A stretch of 33,669 nucleotides of DNA from Gammaproteobacteria bacterium (GTDB taxonomy: Bacteria > Pseudomonadota > Gammaproteobacteria > Steroidobacterales > PWYM01): contig PWZL01000059.1 in assembly GCA_003567475.1 (NCBI GenBank), positions 1 to 33,669 of the forward strand, in the 5' to 3' direction. Below, piece after piece: positions 1-8,289 of the stretch. The notes under the pieces are model-generated. The model had not been told where the DNA came from. It saw only the letters and a program-made list of their open reading frames with translations, and ran no database searches. The translations under genes were made by a program, and so were the position numbers. The first letter of the stretch is position 1; the number at the start of each line of letters is the position of its first letter.

Positions 1-117
1 CCGTCCCCGCCCCCGCTGACCCTGAACTGGGAGGGTCAGCAGATCGCGCTCGAGCGCCTGCCGAAAGCCCGGGTACCCGCCCGCTTCGGCTACGTGCGCG
101 CGCCGCAGCCGGCATAA
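1..117 (+). CDS. 3' end of an unidentified gene
   Basis: The window opens inside a plus-strand reading frame that stays open from base 1 to a TAA at 115-117 and encodes 38 residues. The visible C-terminus contains LTLNWEGQQIALERLPKAR and ends in APQPA. No family can be assigned from so short a tail. Codon use is strongly GC-ending, like the next gene, which supports real coding. It lies 73 bp upstream of the M13 peptidase on the same strand, so the two could be cotranscribed. Confidence 0.5.
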   Translation, partial: PSPPPLTLNWEGQQIALERLPKARVPARFGYVRAPQPA

Positions 118-190
118 TTCTCTCCTCCTGCGTGGGCCGACAGCCGGCCGGACGCGTATCCAACCCTGAACTATCGAGGATCCCTGAACC

Positions 191-2254
191 ATGACAGCAC
201 GCCTGATCGCCACCGCCTGCATGGCAACCCTCCTCGCCGCCTGCGGCGAACCCCCACCGCCCGCGGCCGGGACCACCGATGCCGCTGCCACACCGCCGCC
301 CCTGGGGCTGGGGGTCGACCGGGACAACATGAGTGGCGACGTCCGGCCCCAGGACGATTTCTTCGAGTTCGTCAATGGCGGCTGGCTTGCCGAGGCGGAG
401 ATTCCGGGCGACCGCTCCCGCTGGGGCAGTTTCGACGAACTGGCCGAAGCCGCCGAGCAGCAGGTGCTCGCGATCGTCACCGAAGCAGCAGCCGACGCGG
501 ACGCACCCGCCGGTGCCGACCGGCGCAAGATTGGTGACCTGTTCAACGCCTTCATGGACGAGGCCACGATCGAGGCACGCGGCCTCGAGCCCCTCGACGA
601 GTTGATGACCGCCATCGATGCGCTGGACTCGCACGCCGCACTTGCGGCGTTCTGGGGCAACAGCCGCCGCTCGGCCACAGGCGCGCCCGTGGCCTTCAGC
701 GTCGGCCAGGACCAGGGTCAGACCGACCGCTACATCACCCAGGTCGGTCAAAGCGGACTGGGGTTGCCTGATCGGGAGTTCTACCTTGGCGAGGACGAGC
801 GCTCGCAGACGCTACTGGCGCGCTATCGTACGCATGTCGCGCGCATGCTCGAGCTCGCCGGGCACGCGGCTCCGGAGGATGCGGCCGCGCGCATCGTCGC
901 CCTGGAAACCCGCATTGCCGAGGCCCACTGGACCCGCGTGCAGAACCGCGACCGCACCCTGACCTACAACCTGCTGCCGTTCGATGAACTGCCGGCACTC
1001 GCCCCGGGCTTCGACTGGAGCGGGTGGCTGGCCGCGGGGGATGTCAGCGGTATCGACGAGATCGTCGTGCGTCAGCCCGATTACCTGACGGCGCTCGCGA
1101 CGCTGCAGGCCGACACCCCCATCGCGGACTGGCAGGACTATCACCGCTTCCACTTGCTGCGCAGCCATGCCGGCTACCTGCCGGCGGCCTTCGTCGAGGA
1201 GAACTTCGACTTCTACGGTCGCACCCTCAACGGTCAACCGGACATGCGCCCGCGCGAGAAACGTGCTGTCGCCCTGGTACAACGCCTGCTCGGCTTTGCG
1301 GTCGGCCAGGAATACGTCGCCCGCCACTTCCAGCCGGAAGCCAAGGCACGCATGGACGCGATGGTGGCGAACATCAAGGTTGCTTTTGGTGAGGCCATCG
1401 ATGAGCTCGACTGGATGACCGAGGCCACCAAGGAGGAGGCTCGCGCCAAGCTCGCGCGCTTCAACACCAAGATCGGTTACCCGGATGTCTGGCGCGACTA
1501 CGACTGCCTGGAGATCGACGCCAGCGACCTGGTCGGCAATGTCCAGCGCGGTCGGGCCTGCGAGCACACGCGGAACATCGAGCGCCTCGGACAGCCTGTC
1601 GACCGCGACGAGTGGTTCATGACACCGCAGACGGTCAACGCCTACTACAGCTCGACGATGAACGAGATCGTCTTCCCGGCCGCCATCCTCCAGCCGCCGT
1701 TCTTCAACGTCGACGCCGACGATGCCGTCAACTACGGGGCGATCGGCGCGGTGATCGGCCACGAGATCACCCACGGCTTCGACGACCAGGGCCGGCGCTC
1801 CGATGGCGAGGGCAACCTTCGCGACTGGTGGACCGAAGAGGACGAGGCGCAGTTCCGGGCCCGCGCGCAGCGGATGATCGATCAGTACAACACCTTCGAG
1901 CCCGTCGAGGGCATGACCATCAACGGTGCCCTGTCGCTAGGCGAGAACATCGCCGATCTCGGCGGTCTCACCGTCGCCTACCGTGCCTACCAGCTGTCAC
2001 TTGGCGGCCAGGCCGCGCCGGTGATCGACGGCTTCACCGGAAGTCAGCGGGTGTTCCTCGGCTGGGGACAGGTCTGGCGGATCGTCTACCGCGAAGAAGC
2101 CCTGCGGCGACAGCTGATGACCGGGCCGCATTCCCCCGGGCGTTACCGCGTGATCGGCGTGCTGTCGAACATGCCCGAGTTCTACGCCGCCTTCGGCGTC
2201 GAGCCGGGGGATGGCATGTACCGCGCGGAAGACGTGCGAGTGAAGATCTGGTGA
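191..2254 (+). CDS. M13 family (neprilysin/PepO-like) zinc metallopeptidase, lipoprotein
   Basis: This 687-residue protein is a full-length M13 zinc endopeptidase, a family that cleaves short and medium peptides. The N-terminus is a lipoprotein signal with lipobox LAAC (Cys18), so it should be anchored in the periplasm. The N-terminal M13 domain begins near residue 45 (PQDDFFEFVNGGW). The catalytic domain carries the substrate-binding NAY motif (Asn483-Ala484-Tyr485), the zinc motif HEITH (His524, Glu525, His528) and the third ligand in ENIADLGG (Glu585). The ATG at 191 follows a GAGG at 177-180. The family usually ends in a CxxW-type motif; here the end is VRVKIW with no cysteine, which fits a bacterial periplasmic member. 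The convergent amidohydrolase operon next door suggests a shared theme of peptide or amide degradation. The family call is secure; the natural substrate is unknown. Confidence 0.96.
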   Translation: MTARLIATACMATLLAACGEPPPPAAGTTDAAATPPPLGLGVDRDNMSGDVRPQDDFFEFVNGGWLAEAEIPGDRSRWGSFDELAEAAEQQVLAIVTEAAADADAPAGADRRKIGDLFNAFMDEATIEARGLEPLDELMTAIDALDSHAALAAFWGNSRRSATGAPVAFSVGQDQGQTDRYITQVGQSGLGLPDREFYLGEDERSQTLLARYRTHVARMLELAGHAAPEDAAARIVALETRIAEAHWTRVQNRDRTLTYNLLPFDELPALAPGFDWSGWLAAGDVSGIDEIVVRQPDYLTALATLQADTPIADWQDYHRFHLLRSHAGYLPAAFVEENFDFYGRTLNGQPDMRPREKRAVALVQRLLGFAVGQEYVARHFQPEAKARMDAMVANIKVAFGEAIDELDWMTEATKEEARAKLARFNTKIGYPDVWRDYDCLEIDASDLVGNVQRGRACEHTRNIERLGQPVDRDEWFMTPQTVNAYYSSTMNEIVFPAAILQPPFFNVDADDAVNYGAIGAVIGHEITHGFDDQGRRSDGEGNLRDWWTEEDEAQFRARAQRMIDQYNTFEPVEGMTINGALSLGENIADLGGLTVAYRAYQLSLGGQAAPVIDGFTGSQRVFLGWGQVWRIVYREEALRRQLMTGPHSPGRYRVIGVLSNMPEFYAAFGVEPGDGMYRAEDVRVKIW

Positions 2255-2265
2255 CCCCGGAGGTG

Positions 2266-2300
2266 GCCGGCGTGTCGTCGCTACCGGATGACACGCCGGC
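2266..2300. terminator. Strong hairpin between convergent genes
   Basis: Bases 2266-2276 (GCCGGCGTGTC) and 2290-2300 (GACACGCCGGC) form an 11-bp perfect inverted repeat. Three more inner pairs, one of them G-T, leave a 7-base loop. It lies 12 bases after the peptidase stop and 41 bases before the stop of the convergent amidohydrolase gene. It has no T tract on either side, so it may work as a bidirectional, non-canonical terminator or as an mRNA-end stabiliser. Confidence 0.65.
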
Positions 2301-2340
2301 GCCAGCCGCTCGCGCCCGCCGCTACCGAGGACATTGATTC

Positions 2341-3729
2341 TCATGGCCGGGTGCCCTGCCCGGCGGCCGGGACTTCGTAGCGCTGACGGTAGCGCTCGTA
2401 GAGCCGGGTGTGCCGGCTGGCGAGATCGATCTCCCGACCGTCGATCCAGGCCCGCTCGATCTGCGTGGTGATTTCCAGCGGGTCCCCGTCGGTGACGATC
2501 AGCGTGGCCTGCAGGCCTGGGGCCACCGCACCGATGCGGTCGTCGACACCGAAGATCTGCGCCGGGTAGAGCGTCACGGCGCGCAGGGCCTCCTCGCGCG
2601 GGAGGCCGAAGGCGGCTGCCGTAGCGGCCTCGAAGGGCAGATTGCGCTCATGCGCCGAGGCGAAGGTGGTGGCGACCCGCGCGATGGCAAAGGGCACGCC
2701 CGCCTCGTGCAGCTTGCGCGGCAGCACGAAGGGCGTGTCGTAAGGTTCGTGGCGACGCAGCGGCAGGCGATGGACCGTCGAGACGATCACCGCGGCGTCG
2801 AGCTCTCGCAGTCGCTCGGTCAGCCGCCAGGCATCATAGCCGCCGACCAGCACCAACCGGAGCTCATGCCGCTCGACGAAATTCAACGCCGCCTCGATCT
2901 GACGGAGCTCGTCGGCATGCACCACCAGCGGCATCTCGCGGGCCAGCACCGGCGCCAGCGCCTCCAGGCGCAGGTCCCGCGGCAGCGCAGGATCGGCCGC
3001 CCGCGCCTCACGATAGGCACGGGCTCGGGCGAAGAACGCATCGAGCTGCTCGACACGGGCCTCGGCGGCCCGCCGACGCGCTTCCGGCGAATCGACACCG
3101 ATGGCACCAAAGCCACCCCCGCGCTCGGTCGGCCAGAACACGTGCATGCCCACGCCAGACTGCAGCGTCATGTCTTCCCAGGTCCAGCCATCGAGCCGCA
3201 ACAGCGCTGAGCGCCCGCCGAGCAGGCCATCGCGACCTGCCTGCGGCACGGTCAGCGCCGTCAGGATCCCGGCGGCACGGGTCACGCCGAACAGTTCGCT
3301 CGCCGGGTTGACCGCAACCTCCGCGCGCACGTTGGGATTCATGACCCCGGTTTCGGCGATGTCGACCGTACCGCGCACCGTATCGACTTCCACCAATCCG
3401 AGTACGGTGTTGGCAGAGATCAGTCCCGGATAGACGTGGCGACCCTCGAGCCCGATACGCTGCGTGCCCTCCGGCAGGTCCAGCGCATCGTCGGGGCCGG
3501 CCACGGCGACGATACGACCCTGGTCGAACAGCACGCGCCCCTGCTCGATGCTCGCCCCGCTGACCGTGTGTACCGTGCCCCCCTCGAGCAGGATCGGCTG
3601 CTGTTGAGGCGGTGCGGGTACGCTGAGTTCCGCGGCCGCAGCGGCCAGGCTCATCGACGCCACGGCGAACGTGCCAACCCTGATGACCAGACGACGACCC
3701 CAGACGGCCATGATGCTGTCGATACTCAT
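2341..3729 (-). CDS. Exported amidohydrolase-superfamily protein, likely metal-site-deficient
   Basis: This 462-residue protein has an N-terminal signal sequence (hydrophobic stretch about residues 13-33, ending AAAAAELS). The mature part matches the imidazolonepropionase/prolidase-like amidohydrolase fold: an early beta-sandwich (ILLEGGTVHTVSG), a central barrel and a C-terminal sandwich (FGVDDRIGAVAPGLQATLIV). At the usual GLIDxHxH metal site it reads YPGLISANTVLGL, so both histidines are missing. The His of VVHADE is kept, but the late catalytic Asp position is not obvious. It is therefore probably not a classical metal hydrolase and may be a partner or structural protein. Its ATG overlaps the stop of the upstream amidohydrolase gene by one base (TGATG), indicating translational coupling. 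Family assignment is good; function is uncertain. Confidence 0.85.
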   Translation of the reverse strand: MSIDSIMAVWGRRLVIRVGTFAVASMSLAAAAAELSVPAPPQQQPILLEGGTVHTVSGASIEQGRVLFDQGRIVAVAGPDDALDLPEGTQRIGLEGRHVYPGLISANTVLGLVEVDTVRGTVDIAETGVMNPNVRAEVAVNPASELFGVTRAAGILTALTVPQAGRDGLLGGRSALLRLDGWTWEDMTLQSGVGMHVFWPTERGGGFGAIGVDSPEARRRAAEARVEQLDAFFARARAYREARAADPALPRDLRLEALAPVLAREMPLVVHADELRQIEAALNFVERHELRLVLVGGYDAWRLTERLRELDAAVIVSTVHRLPLRRHEPYDTPFVLPRKLHEAGVPFAIARVATTFASAHERNLPFEAATAAAFGLPREEALRAVTLYPAQIFGVDDRIGAVAPGLQATLIVTDGDPLEITTQIERAWIDGREIDLASRHTRLYERYRQRYEVPAAGQGTRP

Positions 3730-6700
3730 CAGTGGTTCTCCGCGGTGCAGGTCAGCGCATTGCTGCCGTCATGATAGAGATCGCGATACTGGCGCAGGTG
3801 CGCCTCAGCGTGCTCGAGCCAGAGCCTTCGCAATGCGCCCTGCACCCCGGCGCCGGGCGGGTCGCCGCCTTCCGCGCGTGGCGGACCCTGCGGCCGGGTT
3901 TCACGCGCCGCATCGAGCGCGAGCGCCATCAGCCGTTCGCGTTGCGCCGCCGCGTCGCGCCGTGCCTCGAGATCGCTCTCGAGATCGAACAGCCGCTGGC
4001 CGTCGATCCAGGTCTGCTCGACCCGGGCAAAGGTGGACAACGGATGGGCGCTCCAGACCACCAGGTCGGCATCCAGGCCCACCGCGATGGCGCCCACCCG
4101 GTCGTCGATCCGCAGCTGGCGCGCGGGGTTGAGGGTGACCAGCGCGAAGGCCTCCTCCTCGTCCATGCCGCCATGACGCACGGCCTTGGCCGCCTCGGTG
4201 TTCAGCCGCCGTGCCAGTTCGTTGTCGTCGGAGTTGAACGAGCTCAATACCCCGGCCCGCGTCATCAGTGCAACGTTGTGCGGAATCGCATCCCAGGCCT
4301 CGGCCTTGAATGCCCACCAGTCGCTGAACGCCGAGGCGCCGGCGTCGATCCGCGCGATTGCATCGGCCACCTTGTAACCCTCCAGCACGTGCTGAAAGGT
4401 GCCGACCTGCAGGCCGTAGGTCTCGGCCAGCCGCGCGAACATCAGGATCTCGTCCTGGCGGTAAGAATGAATGTGCACCAGCCGTTCGCCGCGCAGGATC
4501 TCCAGCGTCGCCTCCATGCGCAGGTCACGCCGGGGCGGCACCGCGCCGCGGACCCGGCGTGCCTGTTCGAGACGCTCGCCGTACTCGCGCGCGGCCTCGA
4601 ACTGGGCGATCAGAAACTGCTCGACCCCCATGCGAGTCTGCGGATAGCGGGTTCCGTCCGAGGCCCAATTGCTCTGCTTGACGTTCTCACCCAGGGCGAA
4701 TTTCACGCCTGGCATCGCCCCGGCGAAGTGCATCGCCTCGGCGCCCTGACCCCAGCGCAGCTTGATGACCGCATTCTGCCCGCCCATGGTGTTGGCCGAG
4801 CCGTGCAACAGGTGGATGGTCGTGACGCCGCCGGCGAGCTGGCGATACAACGCGATGTCGGTGGGGTCGATGACGTCGGCGATGCGCACCTCCGTAGTGT
4901 TGGAGTCCGAGGCCTCGTTCACGCCCCCGCTGATGGCGCTATGCGAGTGCGCATCAATCAGGCCGGGAGTAAGATGGCGGCCGTCGAGATCGACGCGCAG
5001 CACATCCCTCGGCGTGCGCAGATCACGACCCACCGCGGCGATACGTCCGTCGCGGACCAGCACCTCACCGCCCTCGAGCACGCCCTCCTCGCCCATCGTC
5101 CACACGGTGGCGTTGACGAACAGGAGGTTGCGCGGGGCGGCCGTCCGCCCGTCTGGCGCCACACCGAAGGCCCCGGCCGGGTAGCGCGGCACCTGCAAGG
5201 CCGGCACCGGCAGCACCGGCGCCCGCGCCTCCGGCACCGGCGGGGGTGCCGTGCGCTCGCCGCGGATCCGCAGGTGTCGACCATCGGGCAGGGCCAGCAG
5301 ACCCTCAAGGCGCCCGTCCAGCGGTTCGGCGGAGAGCCGTGCGAAGCCTTCCTCGAAGCCGAACAGCTCGGCGGGCGGCTGCAGCAGCACCCGGCCTTCC
5401 TCCAGCCGGCCGTCGAACCGCGTGCCGTCCTCGAGTTCACCGCGCAGACGGCGGTCCGGACCACTCAGCGAGAAGTCCAGGCTGCCCTCGGCGTGCACCA
5501 GGCGCCAGCTGCCACGGGGGTCCTCGCGGCGGGCCGCCTCGGCCGGAACCGGCTCGCCATCGATCACCGTCAGTCGCAGGCGGGCGTGGGCGTCGGTGAA
5601 CGGGTCACCGTCGAACACGCTGAGATAGGCGAGGTGTCCGGGGCGGACTTCGCCAAGACGATCCTCCACGCCCAGCAGCCGGGCCGGATGACGCGTCAGC
5701 CCCGCCAGCGCCCGCTCGGGCGAGAGACCGCGCCGGACGGCTTCGCGCAGCGCGGGCCAGAAGGCCTCGCCGGGCGACGCCAACCCTGCGCTGGTGAACG
5801 AGAACTCCACGCCGGCCTCGGCCAGAAAGGCGGCATTGGACGCGGCCAGCTCCCAGTGGGAGAGCGCGGCCAGGCTGATATCGTCGGCGCTTTCCACCCG
5901 CTCCACCGGCGGCACCTCGGGAAAGGCCAGCGGGATCACCACCGGGCGCCCGGCGCCGGCCAGCACCCCCGCCTTGCGATACTCATGGCCGTTGCCAAGA
6001 ATCGCGATATCCAGTTCGAATTCGCGCGCCAGACCGTCGATGCGCGCATAGTCGAGTTCGTCGCGGGCGGCAAACAACAGGCGCTGATCGCCGGCGGCGA
6101 TCGGGCGCAGAGCCGCCAGTGCCAGGTTGCGCTCTGGGCGTACCGCGGCGGCATCCTGCGTCCAGCGCGCTGACGCCTGTGCATGCCAGCGGCTATCGAT
6201 CAGGGCCTGGCGCACCAGCGCCATCGCCCCCATCAGCGAGGTCGGATACTCGCGGTTTGGCCAGCCGCCGAACTCGAAAGCCGCGTGAGCCAGCGCGGGC
6301 GCAGCCAGGACGCGGGTGCCCGCATGCAGTGCCCCGTCAGGCAGCGGCGCCAGGTGAGCCAGCGCTCCCGTCCCGCGAAAAATGCCCTGCGAAGGGGCGA
6401 ATTGCGCCAGCGTAAAGCCGAGTTCCCGCAGTTCATCGATCGCCGCGGCATCCACGCCAGGCAGACCGTCAGCCCGCCGCTCGGGCGTGATCCGGGGGTT
6501 CCAGTGAGCCGGCCCGTCAGGGCGCGCGGCCATCTCCGCCAGCGGCCTCGAAACGTCGATAAAACCGGCGTAGACGTTGGCGCCGTCGAGGTCCCAGACC
6601 CGCGCACCGGCCGGCGCGCTGACCGCGGTGCCAACGGCGACGATGCGCCCGTCGCGCAGCACCACTGTCGCCTGCTCCATCACCTCTCCCGGGGCCACGT

Positions 6701-6839
6701 GCACGCGGGCGTTGATCAGCGCGTGCCAGCGCGGCGGCGTCTCCGGGATGCCTTGGACGGGGGTGGTGTATTCGGTGGCATGGAGGCTCTGCACCGAAAT
6801 CGCCATGACGGCCACGGTGGCCAGTAATCGTCTCTTCAT
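3729..6839 (-). CDS. Exported tandem amidohydrolase protein (two domains, one with metal ligands)
   Basis: The protein is 1036 residues from the ATG at 6837-6839, chosen because it begins a good signal peptide (MKRRLLATVAVMAISVQSL). Upstream in-frame codons would add a charged, unlikely leader. Two amidohydrolase domains are fused. The first (about residues 25-430) has FIDVSR where the HxH site is expected. A linker with beta-rich sequence follows (about 440-570). The second domain (about 580-1000) keeps the metal site: GLIDAHSHS with His631 and His633, His789/His791 in VHIHSY, His817 in FQHVLEG and Asp871 in FNSDD. Length is about twice that of a single-domain amidohydrolase. It is the promoter-proximal gene of a two-gene operon. 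The likely role is periplasmic hydrolysis of a cyclic or peptide amide; the substrate is unknown. Confidence 0.88.
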   Translation of the reverse strand: MKRRLLATVAVMAISVQSLHATEYTTPVQGIPETPPRWHALINARVHVAPGEVMEQATVVLRDGRIVAVGTAVSAPAGARVWDLDGANVYAGFIDVSRPLAEMAARPDGPAHWNPRITPERRADGLPGVDAAAIDELRELGFTLAQFAPSQGIFRGTGALAHLAPLPDGALHAGTRVLAAPALAHAAFEFGGWPNREYPTSLMGAMALVRQALIDSRWHAQASARWTQDAAAVRPERNLALAALRPIAAGDQRLLFAARDELDYARIDGLAREFELDIAILGNGHEYRKAGVLAGAGRPVVIPLAFPEVPPVERVESADDISLAALSHWELAASNAAFLAEAGVEFSFTSAGLASPGEAFWPALREAVRRGLSPERALAGLTRHPARLLGVEDRLGEVRPGHLAYLSVFDGDPFTDAHARLRLTVIDGEPVPAEAARREDPRGSWRLVHAEGSLDFSLSGPDRRLRGELEDGTRFDGRLEEGRVLLQPPAELFGFEEGFARLSAEPLDGRLEGLLALPDGRHLRIRGERTAPPPVPEARAPVLPVPALQVPRYPAGAFGVAPDGRTAAPRNLLFVNATVWTMGEEGVLEGGEVLVRDGRIAAVGRDLRTPRDVLRVDLDGRHLTPGLIDAHSHSAISGGVNEASDSNTTEVRIADVIDPTDIALYRQLAGGVTTIHLLHGSANTMGGQNAVIKLRWGQGAEAMHFAGAMPGVKFALGENVKQSNWASDGTRYPQTRMGVEQFLIAQFEAAREYGERLEQARRVRGAVPPRRDLRMEATLEILRGERLVHIHSYRQDEILMFARLAETYGLQVGTFQHVLEGYKVADAIARIDAGASAFSDWWAFKAEAWDAIPHNVALMTRAGVLSSFNSDDNELARRLNTEAAKAVRHGGMDEEEAFALVTLNPARQLRIDDRVGAIAVGLDADLVVWSAHPLSTFARVEQTWIDGQRLFDLESDLEARRDAAAQRERLMALALDAARETRPQGPPRAEGGDPPGAGVQGALRRLWLEHAEAHLRQYRDLYHDGSNALTCTAENH

Positions 6840-6919
6840 GTGAGGCTCGCGTTCGCACGGAAGCGCCCAAGTATACCGGCCGGCCGCCAGCACGATCGAT
6901 CGCTGCAGGCGAGTGGACG

Positions 6920-6948
6920 CCTCAGGGCTTGCCTGAGGTCGTTATACT
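6920..6948 (+). promoter_or_regulatory. Putative promoter with operator-like inverted repeat
   Basis: A perfect 7-bp inverted repeat, CCTCAGG (6920-6926) and CCTGAGG (6932-6938) with a 5-base spacer, lies just upstream of a good -10-like TATACT (6943-6948). No strong -35 box is visible, which would fit an activator- or repressor-controlled promoter. It is about 30 bases before the small ORF at 6978. It also lies in the divergent region upstream of the tandem amidohydrolase gene, so it could affect both. There is no T tract, so it is unlikely to be a terminator. Confidence 0.4.
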
Positions 6949-6977
6949 CCGGGACACGCCGAGTCATCGGGAATGCC

Positions 6978-7172
6978 ATGACAGCACGAGTGATTGCCCC
7001 CAGGGGCGTGATGACCACGGCCCTGCTGCTCAGTGTTGTGCTCGTTCTGCAGTGCAACGAGACTGGCGTGGCGGTCGCCGAGGAGTCGCTTGACTATCCC
7101 CCGGCGGGTTCGGTGACGGGCCCCGAACGTGGCAGAGGAACAGGCGCTGCCGGAACCGGAGCCTCCCCATGA
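6978..7172 (+). CDS. Small exported or membrane protein coupled to DUF2891 gene
   Basis: This 64-residue ORF starts at ATG 6978 after a weak GGGA (6969-6972) and a TATACT box about 30 bases upstream. Residues 12-27 are strongly hydrophobic (MTTALLLSVVLVLQCN), consistent with a signal peptide or lipoprotein-like anchor, although no canonical lipobox is present. The rest is Gly/Pro-rich and low in complexity. Its TGA overlaps the ATG of the DUF2891 gene as ATGA (7169-7172), the classic sign of translational coupling and the main argument that it is translated. It may instead be only a leader peptide. I recognise no family. Confidence 0.4.
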   Translation: MTARVIAPRGVMTTALLLSVVLVLQCNETGVAVAEESLDYPPAGSVTGPERGRGTGAAGTGASP

Positions 7173-8221
7173 CGGCCCCGACCCCTGAATCATCTCGCCT
7201 GGATGCCAGCACAGCCGAACGTTTCTCCGCCCTGGCACTGGCCTGCATCGAACGTGAGTACCCGAATCAGATCGCCCACGTGATGACAGGTGATGCCGAT
7301 CTCGCACCGCCACGCCAGCTCACGCCTGCATTCTATGGCTGCTACGACTGGCACTCCGCCGTGCATGCCCATTGGATGCTCGTGCGCCTGGCGCGACTGT
7401 TTCCCGCCGAGGCATTCGCGGCACAGGGGCTTGCCACGCTGTCGCGTACGCTCACCAAAGAGAATCTGCAGGCCGAAGCCCTGTATCTCGCGCCCCGTGC
7501 GCGCGCCGGCTTCGAGCGCCCCTACGGGCTGGCGTGGCTGCTGCAACTGGTCGCCGAACTGCACGCCTGGGAGACGTCTCAGGCGAGACAGTGGCGGACA
7601 TGGCTGACGCCGCTCGAGCGTATCGCCCTCGAGCGCTTGCACCAATGGATTCCAAAACTGCGCCATCCCGTGCGCAGCGGCGAGCATTCGCAGAGCGCGT
7701 TCGCCTTCGGGCTGATCCACGACTACGCCAGAACGGTGGACGACACGGCCACACTGACCTTGATCGAGCAGGCGGCGCTGCGTCTGCATGGCGAAGAACG
7801 TCACGCCCCGCTCGCCTACGAACCCTCCGGCCACGACTTCCTCTCACCCTGCCTGGGCGTGGCCGACCTCATGCGCCGCGTGCTGAAACCTGCACGCTTT
7901 GCCGGGTGGCTGAACAGTTTCCTGCCGGACATCGGCGAGCCGGACGGATTACCGGTTGCCGTGGTCAGCGATCGGGCGGACGGCAAGCTCGCGCACCTCG
8001 ATGGTCTGAACCTGTCGCGCGCCTGGATGCTGGAGGCCATCGCGGCCGCCCTCCCGCCGGGAGACAGGCGACGCCGACCTCTGCTGGACCACGCGCAGGC
8101 CCATGCCCAGGCCGGGCTCGCAGGCGTCAGCGACCTGCACTATGCGGGTGCGCACTGGTTGGCGAGTTTCGCCGTATATCTGCTGACCGCGCAAGCGTTC
8201 ATGGTCGGCTCGGACGGCTAG
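7169..8221 (+). CDS. DUF2891 family protein
   Basis: This is a 350-residue soluble protein with no signal peptide. It has the family hallmarks: an N-terminal helical region starting CIEREYPNQI, the signature FYGCYDWHSAVHAHWML (about residues 56-72), FERPYGLAWLL (about 111-121) and the C-terminal DLHYAGAHWLASFAVYLL. The fold is probably an alpha/alpha toroid like those of glycan-processing enzymes; this is inferred from the helix and aromatic pattern. No reaction is established for the family. Its ATG overlaps the stop of the small upstream ORF (ATGA). It converges on the repeat protein gene at 8290-9912 with a hairpin between. Length is typical for the family. Confidence 0.88.
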   Translation: MTAPTPESSRLDASTAERFSALALACIEREYPNQIAHVMTGDADLAPPRQLTPAFYGCYDWHSAVHAHWMLVRLARLFPAEAFAAQGLATLSRTLTKENLQAEALYLAPRARAGFERPYGLAWLLQLVAELHAWETSQARQWRTWLTPLERIALERLHQWIPKLRHPVRSGEHSQSAFAFGLIHDYARTVDDTATLTLIEQAALRLHGEERHAPLAYEPSGHDFLSPCLGVADLMRRVLKPARFAGWLNSFLPDIGEPDGLPVAVVSDRADGKLAHLDGLNLSRAWMLEAIAAALPPGDRRRRPLLDHAQAHAQAGLAGVSDLHYAGAHWLASFAVYLLTAQAFMVGSDG

Positions 8222-8258
8222 TTGCCGCACATGACAAACGTGGCGATCTACTTGCCGG

Positions 8259-8277
8259 CCACACATCGACGGTGTGG
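8259..8277. terminator. Hairpin between convergent DUF2891 and repeat-protein genes
   Basis: CCACAC (8259-8264) and GTGTGG (8272-8277) are a perfect 6-bp inverted repeat with a 7-base loop. They sit in the 68-base gap between two convergent stop codons. There is no T tract, so this is at best a weak bidirectional terminator. The position is the main support. Confidence 0.35.
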
Positions 8278-8289
8278 AGGCCTGCAAGC

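Noticed and set aside
3732-6173. 813-codon plus-strand open frame opposite the tandem amidohydrolase
   Set aside because: Low-complexity Arg/Gln/Gly-rich translation with no recognisable domain; an antisense shadow.
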